Source of the DNA: Neurospora crassa OR74A
Lineage: Eukaryota > Ascomycota > Sordariomycetes > Sordariales > Sordariaceae
Length of the DNA stretch: 64,000 bases
Direction: 5' to 3'
Assembly: GCF_000182925.2 (NCBI RefSeq)
Contig: NC_026502.1
Location: forward strand, 1,612,001-1,676,000
The notes below the pieces were generated by a model that had not been told where the DNA came from, searched no databases, and saw only the letters and a program-made list of their open reading frames with translations. The position numbers were made by a program, and so were the translations under genes. Shown here piece by piece: positions 39,105 through 50,900 of this stretch. The stretch's first letter is position 1; each line of letters begins with the position of its first letter.

Positions 39105-41318
39105 TTAACGATGAGTCCCCGCGCGCCCGGCAATCTCGGCCTGCTCGTTGCGCTCCTTCTCGTCGACCGGCTTATCGTGTCTCGAGTACATCTTCCACTC
39201 GAGCGAGTTGGACCAGTCCAGCTTGCCCTTCTCGACTTGTTGGCGGGTGGTGGTGAGCATCGGTTGGGGAAGGCCCATTGACTCGAGGAAGGCGACGGCT
39301 GTGTGGGAACATGTTCGTTAGCTATTGTTCGTCTGAAGTTGTAAAAAGAAAGGGAGAGAAGTTGACATCAAGGGATGACCTAGTAATGGGTAATGGAGTA
39401 ATGAATGGCATGGGGCGAATAACTTACTGTCCTTCCACTCAACATCCTTCCTCTTCGCATCCCACTTGAGCTCATCAGCCATGATGTCAATAACCTTGGG
39501 CAACGCCTCGAGCGCCGCCTGCGCATTCAAGAAGGCCAATCTCGTGCGACGAGCGAGCACGTCCACAGCCGTCTGGGCATACTCGTGCCTGACCGCGTAG
39601 CGGATCTCGCCGTCAACAAAGGGGTAAAGCTCTGCAATGCGCTCGCCCTTGGCGGGGAAGCGCTTGTTGGTGGCCTTGCACAGCGAAGCAACGGTCCAGG
39701 CGCGGTCGCCGTAGCTCTCGGTCAAGTGCTTGGCGACCTCGGTCTCGACGCCAAAGTGCTGGATCAGGTGGATGAACAAGGTGCGGCTGAAGCCATGAGC
39801 GCCGATCAGGCGGACACGGTGCGTCTGGCAGGAGCCGTCGAGGACGGCATCGTCTTCCACGTGCTCAGTGCCGCTGACCAGGGGAGGGTTGGCGATGGGC
39901 TTGACGGGCAGGTTGAACTCCTTGATGGCGGCGTCGACGCACTCCTCGGCCATTTGGCGGTAGGTGGTCCACTTGCCACCGGCGCAGGTGATGAGGCCGG
40001 AGGGGGAGATATCGATCAGGTGGTTACGGACAAGGGACTCGGTGTTCTTGGCCTTGGGGTCCCTTACGAGAGGGCGGAGACCGGACCAGGCAGCCAGGAC
40101 GTCGCCGCGGCGGACGTTGATGTCGGGGGAGAGGTAGTGGCTGATCTCGTTGAGAATCCACTGGATGGACTTCTCGTCGGGAAGGGGGTTCTTGGTAATG
40201 GTCGCAGGCTCGTCGGTGGTACCGGCAATGGTGTTGCCTTGCCAGGGGAGGAAGAAGATGACTCTGCCGTCGGAGGTGGAGGGGTCGATCAGGCCCATCT
40301 TGCCAGGGCTGTAGTAACCGGGGAGGATGACGTGCACACCGGAGGCGGGGGCGACAATCTCCTTGCAGTCCTGGTCGTCCATCTTACGGATGCTGTCTGT
40401 GAAGGGACCAGTGCAGTTGATGATGCACTTGGCCTTGATGTTGAAGGGAGTCGCCTCGTTGCCGTCTCTCTCAGTGACAAGGTCCTTGAGGGTAGCACCG
40501 CAGAGCTTTCCGTTCTCGCCCTTCTGAAGGCCAGTGACCTCCATGTGGTTTACAACAGTAGCACCGTAGAGGGCGGCAGTCATACCGATCGAGACGTTCA
40601 TGCGGGAGTCGTTGTGGGCACCATCGTAGTAGACGAGGGCGCCAACGAGGTCGGTCTGTTTGAGCATGGGGAAGGCATCAATGGCCTTGCTCTTGGTCAA
40701 AAAGTATGAGCTCTCGATGCCCTCGGAACCAGCCAGGAAATCGTAGAACTTGGTGCCAGCCCAGTAGTAAGGAACCTTCCACCACTGGTCGAGTGGCAAC
40801 ATGATTGGTAGCCACGAGCTCAGATGGGGCGCAGTCTTCAAGAAGTACTTGCGCTCCTTGAGGGCCTCCTTGACAAGCTCATACTGGGCGTAGTCCAAGT
40901 TCCAGACGGCCTTTTCGAGATAACGCACACCACCGTGTACCAGCTTGGTGCTCTTGCTGCTTGTCCCGGAACTGAAGTCGTCTCGCTCAACAACGGCGAC
41001 CTTGAGACCGCGAGTTGCGGCATCGAGAGCCACACCGGCACCGGTTGCGCCAGCTCCGATAACAAGCACATCATATTCGTCCTCCTTGTTTCCCGAGTTG
41101 CTCTTTTTTAGATCGGCAATCTGCTGGTCGCGAGACTTGACCTGAGGGAAGCGGGGGAGCTTGAAGGTGCCGTCGGCGCCGAAGATAGGGGGCGGGACAA
41201 CGGGGCCTTCGTACCCGGGGATGTTTCGGGGCTTATACATGTAGTAGAGGGAGCCACCAGCGACACCGGCCACAAGGGCCGGGGCGACCAGCTTCTTTGC
41301 TCGCAATAGCCTCGACAT
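39105..41318 (-). CDS. gut2: Glycerol-3-phosphate dehydrogenase, FAD-dependent, mitochondrial
   Basis: Oxidises glycerol-3-phosphate to dihydroxyacetone phosphate on the outer face of the inner mitochondrial membrane, passing electrons to ubiquinone; it serves glycerol use and the glycerol-phosphate shuttle. Exons are 41318-39428 and 39298-39105, with a 129-nt intron (GTAAGT...ACACAG) in phase 1, giving 694 residues. The N-terminus has a basic head and a hydrophobic helix (LVAPALVAGVAGGSLYYMY, about residues 10-28). The FAD dinucleotide-binding motif is VIGAGATGAG at about 87-95, followed by VERDDFSSGTSSKSTKLVHG. Downstream blocks include CAGGKWTTYRQMAEECVDAA and the C-terminal GPD domain. 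The second exon supplies the conserved tail (VAFLESMGLP ... EKGKLDWSNSLEWK). All joints keep frame. No EF-hand was seen. Confidence 0.96.
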
Positions 41319-44300
41319 TTTGGGTGGTAGATTAAAAATATAGTGAAAAGATGATTAGGTGTTTAACTACGCCGAAACGAAGAGAAAAAAAAGAGAAAAG
41401 TTTTGTCGAGGGGGGCGCGAAGTCGTCGCACGGGTAGGAGGCGGCAGACTGACTGACTGACTGACTAGTCAGGTGTGTTAGGAGGGAGAATGCGACGGTG
41501 GTGTTGTCGAGACAGGGGTATCCACCGATGACGCAACCGAAGTATTGGCGGTTGGTTGTTGAAGTTGTCAGGAAGAGTCGAGACTTCCTTTTTGCAGAGA
41601 GAGAGAGAGAGAGAGAGAGGGAAGAAAAGACACACACACACAAAGAGCTCGGTCTCTGGTTCTTATTTTTCAAGTCCAAAAAATAAGAAACGAGGGGTAG
41701 GATGTTGATCCGGCTCTCCTGGTTTGACCCAAGAACGAGTCGGACGTGTTTTGTCTTGGCTCTGGCCGATCGCGATGGGAACTACGCAATTAGGCCCAAT
41801 GTTGCTGGAGATGAGTCGGAGATCTCTACTCTGTTAGTTTCCCCTCGCTGCTCGTCTAGCCACTGGACTGGTCAGCGGACAGACATCCAGAATTCAGCAG
41901 GTCAGGTACACGCGGGGGCGTGGAGACACACCGACGATTACACCGCTGGCGATGTGCACTCCAGCTTGTCTTGTTGGACAGTCCAGTCCTCCGCATGGAA
42001 CATGTGTTGCAAAAAGTCTTGCTCAAAGAGAAGAGAAATTACCAACCTGTAAAGCGTGTTGTCATAGACTTTGGAAACTCGCGTTAACCCAAGGAGCGAG
42101 GTGTCTCTTGACAGCGAAGAGCCTTGTTGAGTTGTTGCCCCCAAACAGGTTGTTGGCGAACTGGTTGCTTTGTCAAGTTTCTTTGTTGTGTCTGTTGTTC
42201 TCGAGTAACTACGGATATTCGGAACGGAATGTTCTATGTTGGTTGACACTTTGTTGGTAGGGAGGGGCTGTGTAAGACTGGACGAACTATTGAATAGAAA
42301 AATGGGATGATACCCGAAACAGACGGAATCTGGAGAACCGACCAAAATCGTGACTGAGAAGCAGACATTCTTTTGATATTTCTATCATCTTCTCGGTCTT
42401 CGGATGAGTCCTGTGTCTTTAACTGACAACGCAGCTTTTTTTTTTCTTTGTTTCTTTTTTTTCCAGTCATATCGATCACATTGATGTCCCCATTTTGCGA
42501 AGGAGGGTTGAACATAGGTAGCCTGTGTCCAAGGGAATATTGTGGAAAACAAAATGTGACCCGAGAGTTGCCAATTTGGGATGCAATTCACATTCTTCCA
42601 TGTTCAAGCTCGAGGTCCCCCTCATTCATGCCGGTGATTTTCGTTAGCTGCCCCGCGAAACAGTGACTGAGACAACACCCAATTGCCCTCACTGCATTAA
42701 CAGTGGTACCTGATGCACCTGTCACTCAACTGTGTTACCAGCATGGAGCTAAATGCGTCGTCCCCTCACGCGGCCTTGGTGTGTACAAATCCCCTGGAGC
42801 TAGAGCTACACCCTGACCTTACCCGCCCGCTTGTATTCCAATGATCCTGTTCACGGCCCCGCCACGGGCAAGTCTGGCCCCCGAGTTTCGGAACCCCCCC
42901 CCCCCTTTCCATTCAGAGCTTCCAACTGCACCACGCCCCCTCCTTTTTTTTTTGTCCCTTCCCCGGCTTTGCCTCTCAGAGCCTAGCGGGCAACGGCTTC
43001 TTCAAAACCTCCCGTCAGCTTTCGGCTCTTTTCCTATTCCAGTAACCCGCGTCCTCGCAGACCTCAACGTCGAATGATGCCACCCGCAAGAACTCACATA
43101 CAGTACAGTACATAGTCAGCCTTTATTATCCGCCAATAGTGAGGCGTGAGTTGATATGAATCGGAGCTGATGAAAAAAAGGACTGAACTGTGATGAAAAG
43201 AGAACAGAAGCTCGAGGAGGTCCCTCACTCATCATCAGCTGCTGCTGCCGCCCGAAGGGAGCTCGCTTTGCCCCCTTCCTTTCCAATGACAGTCTCGCTG
43301 TCTCTAATGCCAAACTTGACCCCACCCACTTCTATTAATTATGCGGCTCCTCAGCTCCCAGCGTGCCCAGAACGTCGTTACGAGCTTTCCGGTTGCTCGG
43401 AGTATCTTGCCTGTACACTAGGATCCTACGATGGATATTGATTGAATTCTAGAACGCCTCTCAAATTATGATTTTCCATCATGTGACACCCCCTCGAGTC
43501 TCTGCTCCATTTCGGTATCCATCTTGGGTCGAAGTTGGGCTTTACCTCCTCGGAAGATTATGTGTCTGGATAGAGAGTCTGGATATGAATAGATGGTCGT
43601 TGACATTCATTCAGCTGATCGCGAAGGAAAATCTTTTCTGTCCATTTTCCATTCTTGTTCTTGGCTTACGCCTTTTCCTGGCTTATGCCTACCTATTCAT
43701 GCGACATGCACAAAAACACCCGTGCACAATGATGTTGCGGGGTTCCATCCGTTGCATGACAGACATAGATTGTGGGGGAAAACCCACCGGCTGGATCTAC
43801 GTACAACCCAACACCGGGCAAGGTGAACGACGGAGGACGAAGGGGGCTTGTTTGGGTCGACATCGAGATTCAACTCCACGGCCATGACGGTTGTTCGGAC
43901 GGCGATGGCTTCAATCATGCAATAGATCACACGTCCGCTCGGATCGACTTTCGTGATGTTGGGTCCATCCGAATGCCTACCTAGATACCGCGCGAAGTGG
44001 CTGGACTCGTGATATCTCTCGACGTCTGGGAGGTGCAAGTTGGATGTAGAGACGTTCACTTGATGTAGCACCTAGACAGCGGCTCGATTTGTCGCTCTGT
44101 CTTAGTCGCCGACAGCTGAGCGGCGTGTATTGTTATCTCATAGCAATTGAAAGGCAGTCCAGGAGCTGAACACCTTCGTAATCGACGTAAGAATAAATAT
44201 TTTTTAAAGAGATATGAGAAGATCCCGCATACAGACAAGTGTGTTCTGACCGCAAGATCGGCTGTTGTGTAGCGCATCAAACACATCCGAGGCATGATGA

Positions 44301-45174
44301 AGACTGGCATACAAAAGGAGGAATGAACAGAAAGCAGGTAGAGGAGCAAGGTGAACTGGTGAAGCACTGGAAAGACGAATTGAATGGGATGTCTGCCAGG
44401 AGGAAGAGCCCGCCGAGGGATGGAGCCCCGCACGCAGTCTGAAATCAATCCAGCAACTTCATGGATGACGGTTGGTCACGAGGGGACAGCCGCAGCAGGC
44501 AAAAACATCAGGACGAAGAAAGAGCATCTGGATGAGGCAGGACTATGAGTGGCGTTCTCGTCCCGAAGGCCCGGATGTGAAATCATCGCCCGTAACTCTT
44601 ATCCGAAGTACGGGCTACCGAGTGAGATACGGCTGGGTGCTGGGAGCAGGGTAGCTTACCCCTTTTTCGGCCATGTCAAGTAAACAAACAAACAAACAAA
44701 CAAACAGTGTCATTTCTTACTAGCAGCGAAACACCTAGCAGGGATCAAGAGACGTCATCCTGAAAAGGTGCTAGGCGCCTTAAAAGCTCGGAAGCTTCTT
44801 TCCGCGTGTGACGATGCTACTCCCTCAAAATCCTCAAATACCTCGTTTCATCTTGATATCCAGGAGCTTGGCCTCACTGCCCGAATCTAGCTATCCCCAT
44901 CCGCTCACTCTTCTCTACCAAGTTCCATATCTCCCTAAACCCCCATGACCCCCATTTACACCGGACAACAAAACGAACGCGCCGGCTAAAGGAAATGATA
45001 ATGCATTGTCAGCTGTACAGTATTTACACACCAACCCAAGTGTTAAGCGCCCCAAAGCATTCCAATGCCACCACTGTCCTTTCCCCCGATCCTCACAGAC
45101 TCGTTTGACATGGCCGATATCCGAGAGAACGAAGGATGAGTCTACCCCTGAGCACCAATAAAAGTATGCGAAAC
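41319..45174. other. Intergenic region between gut2 and cox-5
   Basis: The left end is the gut2 promoter and leader, with ACTG (41445-41466), AGAG (41597-41621) and ACAC (41632-41641) repeats. An AAAC repeat lies at 44683-44705. Several frames of 60-140 codons are open but have no domain or convincing splice structure. The right end holds the cox-5 3'UTR. Confidence 0.55.
44683..44705. repeat. (AAAC)n tetranucleotide repeat
   Basis: Six tandem AAAC/ACAA units in non-coding DNA. Confidence 0.9.
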
Positions 45175-46156
45175 TTATGCGCTGGCAGAGGGAGACTGAA
45201 CGTGGCCCTTGCCGTTGTAGCCTTCGGAGGTGAGACCAGTGAGGGGGTCGGACTTCTGGGCCTGTTTGTTGGTGATATATGTGTTAGTTGATCTGGTTGC
45301 CAACAAAGAGCCGATATGAGCCGACGCACCTTGAGGAACTCGTTGGTAGCCTCTTGCCACTCCTTGGTCATGGTGGCAGGAGGGGGCTTGGCGAAGGCGC
45401 GCATGGTAGCGAAGATGACGAAAGAGAGGAAGACACCGGCGACAGTGTAGGCCAAGACCTTCTTCTGCTCGCCGGGAGGGGGGAGAGCGCGGGGGCCGTG
45501 GGGACCGAAGGCGATGTAGTAGGCTGCGTTGAGAGAGAGTACATGTCAGTCTTTCTGTGGTCTGGGCCTGCGTGTCTCTTGAGACGACCTTGATGGCTGT
45601 CATGGTGCGGTTTGTCGTCGGAGCTTCCCTCCTCTTCTCCTCCAATGTAGCGCACCATTACTCCCTCAGCCTTCTCCCAGCGTCCCCCAACAACCCATCA
45701 ATCAACCGATAACCTCTAGGCCGACAAGATCCATTTCCGCCCAACGATCCCAAAGCTGTCCGGGAGCTCGTGAAGCTTGTTTGAAGCTCGGGGTTGTCGC
45801 AGAGTGAGGGTGACGGGGGGGAGCTTCAAGGCGGGCGTTGGTGATGCAACTAGCTCGGAGCTTGGACGGTCGAGCTCCACCCGGCATTTCGCCAACCTTC
45901 AACCTTCCACTTCTCACTTACCAGCCTTCTTCTCCTGGAGGGTAAGGTCGGCCCAGTTGCCCTTCATGCGGTCGCGGAGAGCCATCCAGAGCTCGGCCTG
46001 CTCCTGCATGGGCATCTGCTCCCATCTCTTCTCAATGTTGGCAAGCGTGGGGTTGGAGATGGGCATGGTGGAAGCGGCGCGGACGGCCATGGTGGGCTTG
46101 GCGGCGCGAACGGCGACGTTGCGCACGAGGGCCGAGACGGTAGGAGTGCGAAGCAT
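45175..46156 (-). CDS. cox-5: Cytochrome c oxidase subunit 5 (mammalian COX4 family), mitochondrial
   Basis: Nuclear-encoded subunit of respiratory complex IV in the inner mitochondrial membrane. Exons are 46156-45922, 45523-45330 and 45261-45175 (TAA), with introns of 398 and 68 nt. All junctions are in phase and the product is 171 residues, the length I recall for the N. crassa protein. Residues 1-27 form an Arg-rich presequence (MLRTPTVSALVRNVAVRAAK). The mature part has EKRWEQMPMQEQAELWMALR and GNWADLTLQEKKAAYYIAFGP. One membrane helix follows (VLAYTVAGVFLSFVIFATM), then the intermembrane-space tail ending VQSPSASA. The start is the only ATG consistent with the presequence. It is divergent from the Mus7 gene. 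The long first intron is unusual against the 50-130 nt typical here and may hold regulatory sequence. Confidence 0.96.
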
Positions 46157-47939
46157 GGTGGCGGCGGATTGTCGGCTGACAGAGATTAGGAAGTTGAGGA
46201 GGATTCGAAGTCGGGGGTGGAGATGGATCCAATTGAGTCGCCCGCGTGCGTGGTCGGAGGCCTGGAGCTCGATCGTCGACGGTGATTTTGTGCGAGGAGT
46301 GAAGTCATGCAAAGGACGAGCTTTTTTTTGGGCGAACGGGATTCGCAGGTAGGCGAAACGGGGATGCGGCCTCAGCTCGGAACTCGAGGAATGCCTGGGA
46401 TGGCCTGATGCCCACTTTGCTCACCCCGAACGCAGTGCCCGCCAGTGAAAACACCCCCAAACCAGAGCGCTATGAGACTCGCTGTCACAGTTTACCTAGC
46501 TTGGGGCCCCGTATCTTCCCGGGAGCCAACTCACGGCAGGCTGACCAGGGCCGCCTGGCAAGTGGTGAACGGGCAGCTTTTGCGTGTCTGGCGCTCAGAA
46601 ACGGAGCCCCTCACCTGGCAATTCCACACTCTTGACAGCTGGCACGGACCGCCTTCAGTTTCCACACCATGGACGTTTTGTCCTTGGGCTGACTGGAGTG
46701 TCCATTGTTCATTGTTGACTTTTGGATGACGACGATTCGATTCTCTGGCAGCTGAAAAACGGAACTCACATGCCAGACGTCACTGTCTCACAAAGTTTAT
46801 TGTTTGCTTGTCCGGAGTGGGAGACACGACAGGGTCTTTAGACAGATTAAAGCCTTGCAGAGAGATATTTCATGTCATGTTATCCGCAATGAGTACAGTA
46901 AACGCGGCAGAACGAAAATGAAGCCTTGGATGCTTCGTTTCAAACGAATTGCTGTCATGAGTTTCGAGAAAACAAAAAGAGGGACAGCTATGCACCGACA
47001 TATCCCTCCAAATATATATATATAACTCATGCCTTGGTCGATGGTATGATCACGATACCTAGTTGTTACTCTACTCCATGCTAGCATCCTACATCTCATT
47101 CTCTTTTCTCCCACTCTTGCTTCCTAATCTCATATGGAGAGGGCTTGGCCGGGGGACTGGTGTCATGTTAGTCTATCCAGTCTTAACCGCACTTGATTGT
47201 TTCAAGCTCATCTTCTCACCCAAGGTTTAGGCCTTCACGCTTCTCCTTCTCCGCCCGGAGACTGGGGGCAAATGTGTAGTATCCTGCAGAGACGTCAGAC
47301 TTTATTCTTCCAATCACAAGCACATGCAACCAAAGAGCCCGGACCATTCACGATGCCAAAGGTTACTACCAAACCAATGGTGATGATCTTTTTGCCGTTG
47401 AGCATCTTGACTTTTTGTTGCTGTTGTTGATTTTTTTATGTCTTGGCTGATGATCGCCACTCAGTTGACCGGATTGAATATCAGCTTCGATAGTATATTC
47501 GATCTGGACCTTCACTCAGTTCGAGAACACTTCAGCGTTTCGTTGGGTCCGTCCCTGTAAACGGCAACAACGGTGCTGTACAGGGCAGTACTGTACTGTA
47601 GTGTAGCATAATCTGCACAGCTCCATTCCGCCGCCCGCCCGGATGCCATGTGCACTGTCTGTTTAACCCCGGTCCAGTGCATGCAAGCAATGACGCGGAG
47701 GCAATTGGAAATCATTAAACACAGCTAAGTAGCGCACAGACCACATTTTCTCCGACGGCGCGTCTCCCAGTGTTTGTGGACGCGTCTCAACCTTGAAAGC
47801 ACTGCACGTTGCCTGCCCGGACGACCAGCCATTCGCCTCCTACATTCAGGTTTGCATGCCAACGGCCCACGCCGAGTTGCCTTTCGAACGAGAGACGAAG
47901 GGCAAAAGAATGTCCTCGACGACATGAACAGCAAAAGTC
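46157..47939. promoter_or_regulatory. Divergent upstream region of cox-5 and the Mus7/Mms22 gene
   Basis: A 1.78-kb gap between two outward-facing genes; both promoters must lie here. It has a (TA)n stretch at 47012-47023 and GTACTGTACTGTAGTGTAGC at about 47585-47608. No gene is supported. Confidence 0.5.
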
Positions 47940-50900
47940 ATGAAGAATTGGAGGGAATTGGGCGAAGTGCCGGGTTCGGACGAGGACGACGACAGCAGCT
48001 TCGACGACGATGATATCGATATCGACAATCTAGACCAAATCACTACCGAGGCCGAGTCGCCAAGTAACAAGCTTCCCGGAAGCGCACTTGTCAGTTCCGC
48101 TGGAAACGGTGGGAAGGAACATGATATTCCGCCAAGCGAAGGGGAGAAAAGCCCTGCGACGGAAGATGTCGACATCTTACAAGCGCCCCAGGACGAGACT
48201 CAACATTTGGAGAAGCCAAAGCCAGCCGTAGACGATATTTGGGATATCCCAAGCTCTCCAATTTCACGAAGTTCGGCCAAGCCACCTCCAGCTCCTCAAC
48301 CTGTGAACGAACCTCCGCGCGAAGCGAGCCCTGTGCCAAGCGAAAAGCCCGATGACTCGGAAGACTCTCCGCTCTCTCCTGCGAAAAGCGACATTTGGTC
48401 GTTATCCTCTCTATCTCAATCCCAAGATGCGACAAACACCGACTTGCCGGTTCTGGAGGTTAGGATCCCGCAGACGATTCCTGGAAGGGAAGCATACGTG
48501 AGAGAAGATATACCCAAGAGTCCAGCCAGGGAGGACCCTACTACAACCGCTTCGTCACCCTCCTTGGACGGTACGGTTTCACCCAGACCACGCCAAGTCT
48601 CGCAAGCTAGATCCGATCAGCCCCGAAGTGATGGTTCTACGCTGGGCGATCTAGAAGATGGTGATCAGAGGACAGGACGACGCTCGCTCCGCCCCCGGAA
48701 GCCTATCCAACAACATCCATATCTCCTGGAAAATGTTCGGTACGCAAAAGTTATGAAGTCGCATGGCATCAAACCTATCAAGGTGGTCTTGGAAGATTCT
48801 CAACGTAAAAGGAAGGCTCACGAAGAGGACTCGCAAGAGCAGGATTTCGTCGGTGAAGAGAGCCAAGAGACAACTCGCGGGGAGCCTACACAGGTCACAG
48901 AAGAGAGCGGGCCAATTCTTTGGGATGACGACGATGAGTTGGCCCTATCGCCTTCGCCGCTAAAGACGTCGTCCCCCGCTCGCCATTTACGTGCTAGTAG
49001 CGTGTTAAATAGTGGTAACCAGACGGACATTACGGCCCTATCCGATGCGGAAGAGTTCCCCGATTTAGACAGTCTCCTATCCAGGCCTTCCGAGGCACAT
49101 AAAAAAACCCTCAAGCGACAAAGCTCGACTCTTCTGTCAGCGCAGCGCAAAAAACAGCGGACTGCATCCAAGTCTCCGCTAACTGCTTCTCCAATTGGAC
49201 GTTTCAGGATACCGCCAGTATCAATATGGGACCTCTCGCCGTCTCCAACTACGCCACGGGCGCCTGTCGAGTCATCACAGGATTTGGGGCTTGCGCAACG
49301 GCCGGACCTTCAGAGGCTCACAAGATCCCCTTCGCCCTCTCGTGCAGAACCTGTACAGCCCATCGAATCACGTCAAGAACCGGTCGGATCACCCATCTTT
49401 ATCAGAGATGATAGCGACAGTCCTGCGCATGAAGAGAGTGATATGGAATCTTTGGCTTCGTCACATCACTCAGACAGTGAATCGGATGTGATTCGCGAGA
49501 CTAGTCGAAAAATTCGTGGTGTACTGCCAGCATCATGGCTGCGACTGGACCAGAAGAAAGATGGGCCCACTGCTCGCCACAATACCAGAAAGGATCATGA
49601 CCCCTCAATAGATCGACTCAATCGAAAAGGAGTTGCTTTGCCAAAACAATCATCCCCAAAAAGACTGTCTGCGACCCAGTTCCCCTTTGATCTGGCCGGT
49701 GAATCGGAAGAAGAGGCAACTCAAGTCCAAAACAGACCGCCAATTAGTCGATCTAGCCCTACACGACCTACTCGTCAGGTCATAACTCTAGAGGATGGCG
49801 ATGACGGCTTCATGATCGAAGAGGACTCCATCGATGCTATGTTAGCTGGACGAAGGAAGAGGGCCGGTTCTCCCAGTCTGTCACGGGGAGCAAAGAAGCC
49901 AAAGAGTAGTAGTAAAGCCACTCGACAACCAAAGATAACTCAGTCATTCTCTAGGTCAAAGAGTGGCTCTGGCTCATTGCCATCGGCCAAGGGCACAGTG
50001 AAAACCTACCGCAAACCAAGGGCTGGTGCCTCTACGAGACCAAGCTCCAGAAAGAGAGCAGCAACTCCGCCACTTCTCAGTATCTTGGACGTCATTGATC
50101 CTGATGCTCCAAAATTCCTCAAGATTGCAGCCCGCTCAGTCAAGAAGAGGTCGGATTTGGGAAAGAGCAGTCCGACCCGAAAGGCTATCCGATTCGGTAA
50201 CCGACAAGATAACATTGATGCACTCTCTACTCTTCGGGACTGGAAATCTGGCAAGACACGGCCGCGAGTTGTGGCGCCACCAAGGAAGAAACCTGAGCCG
50301 AAGTCTACTAGAGCAGTCCTTGGGGAGGTATCCAACAATGTAGAGCGCCACCCTTCATCGACTCAACTGCTGCCTTCCTCACTTCTTCCACGAAAGCTGG
50401 CTGCCAAGAAAGCCAGCGTGAGGAAACCCGTGGCAAACAACGTCGATGGGCCAGGGTCAATGTCCAGACAGCCGTCACGAACTACTATTCATGAACGCGG
50501 CCCGGTCATACGACAAGCACAGCTGGAAACGAGCATGAATGAGGACCCGCTGAAACGGCTTAAGAACAAGAAGCGATCTCTTGATGCTCTATTTAAGCAA
50601 ACGCGAAAAGCCCAGAGCGCACCGAGCCTTGAGCGCTTGGAGCCTATTCTTGACAATGGCAGAGCAGCATCGCCAGAACCGTTCGCTTTGGAAGGGCAGG
50701 TCGATTCTGTCACTGAGGTGGCACCAGCTGTTCCCAAGATCAAGGTCGCAAACGACAAGTCCCGTTATCGCAAGAGACGAGCGCCTCAGCATGTTGATGT
50801 TGAAGCACCGCAGTATACTCGAGCAGATGACCCGTTGCCTACCGCGTTTGCCGTAGTTGAGGAGCAGGCCCAGCAAAAGGACGTTGACAAACTCAGTGGG

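Noticed and set aside
39585-40709. 374-codon plus-strand frame opposite gut2
   Set aside because: Antisense shadow; the codon bias of gut2 explains the lack of stops and the Gly/Val/Asp-rich translation.
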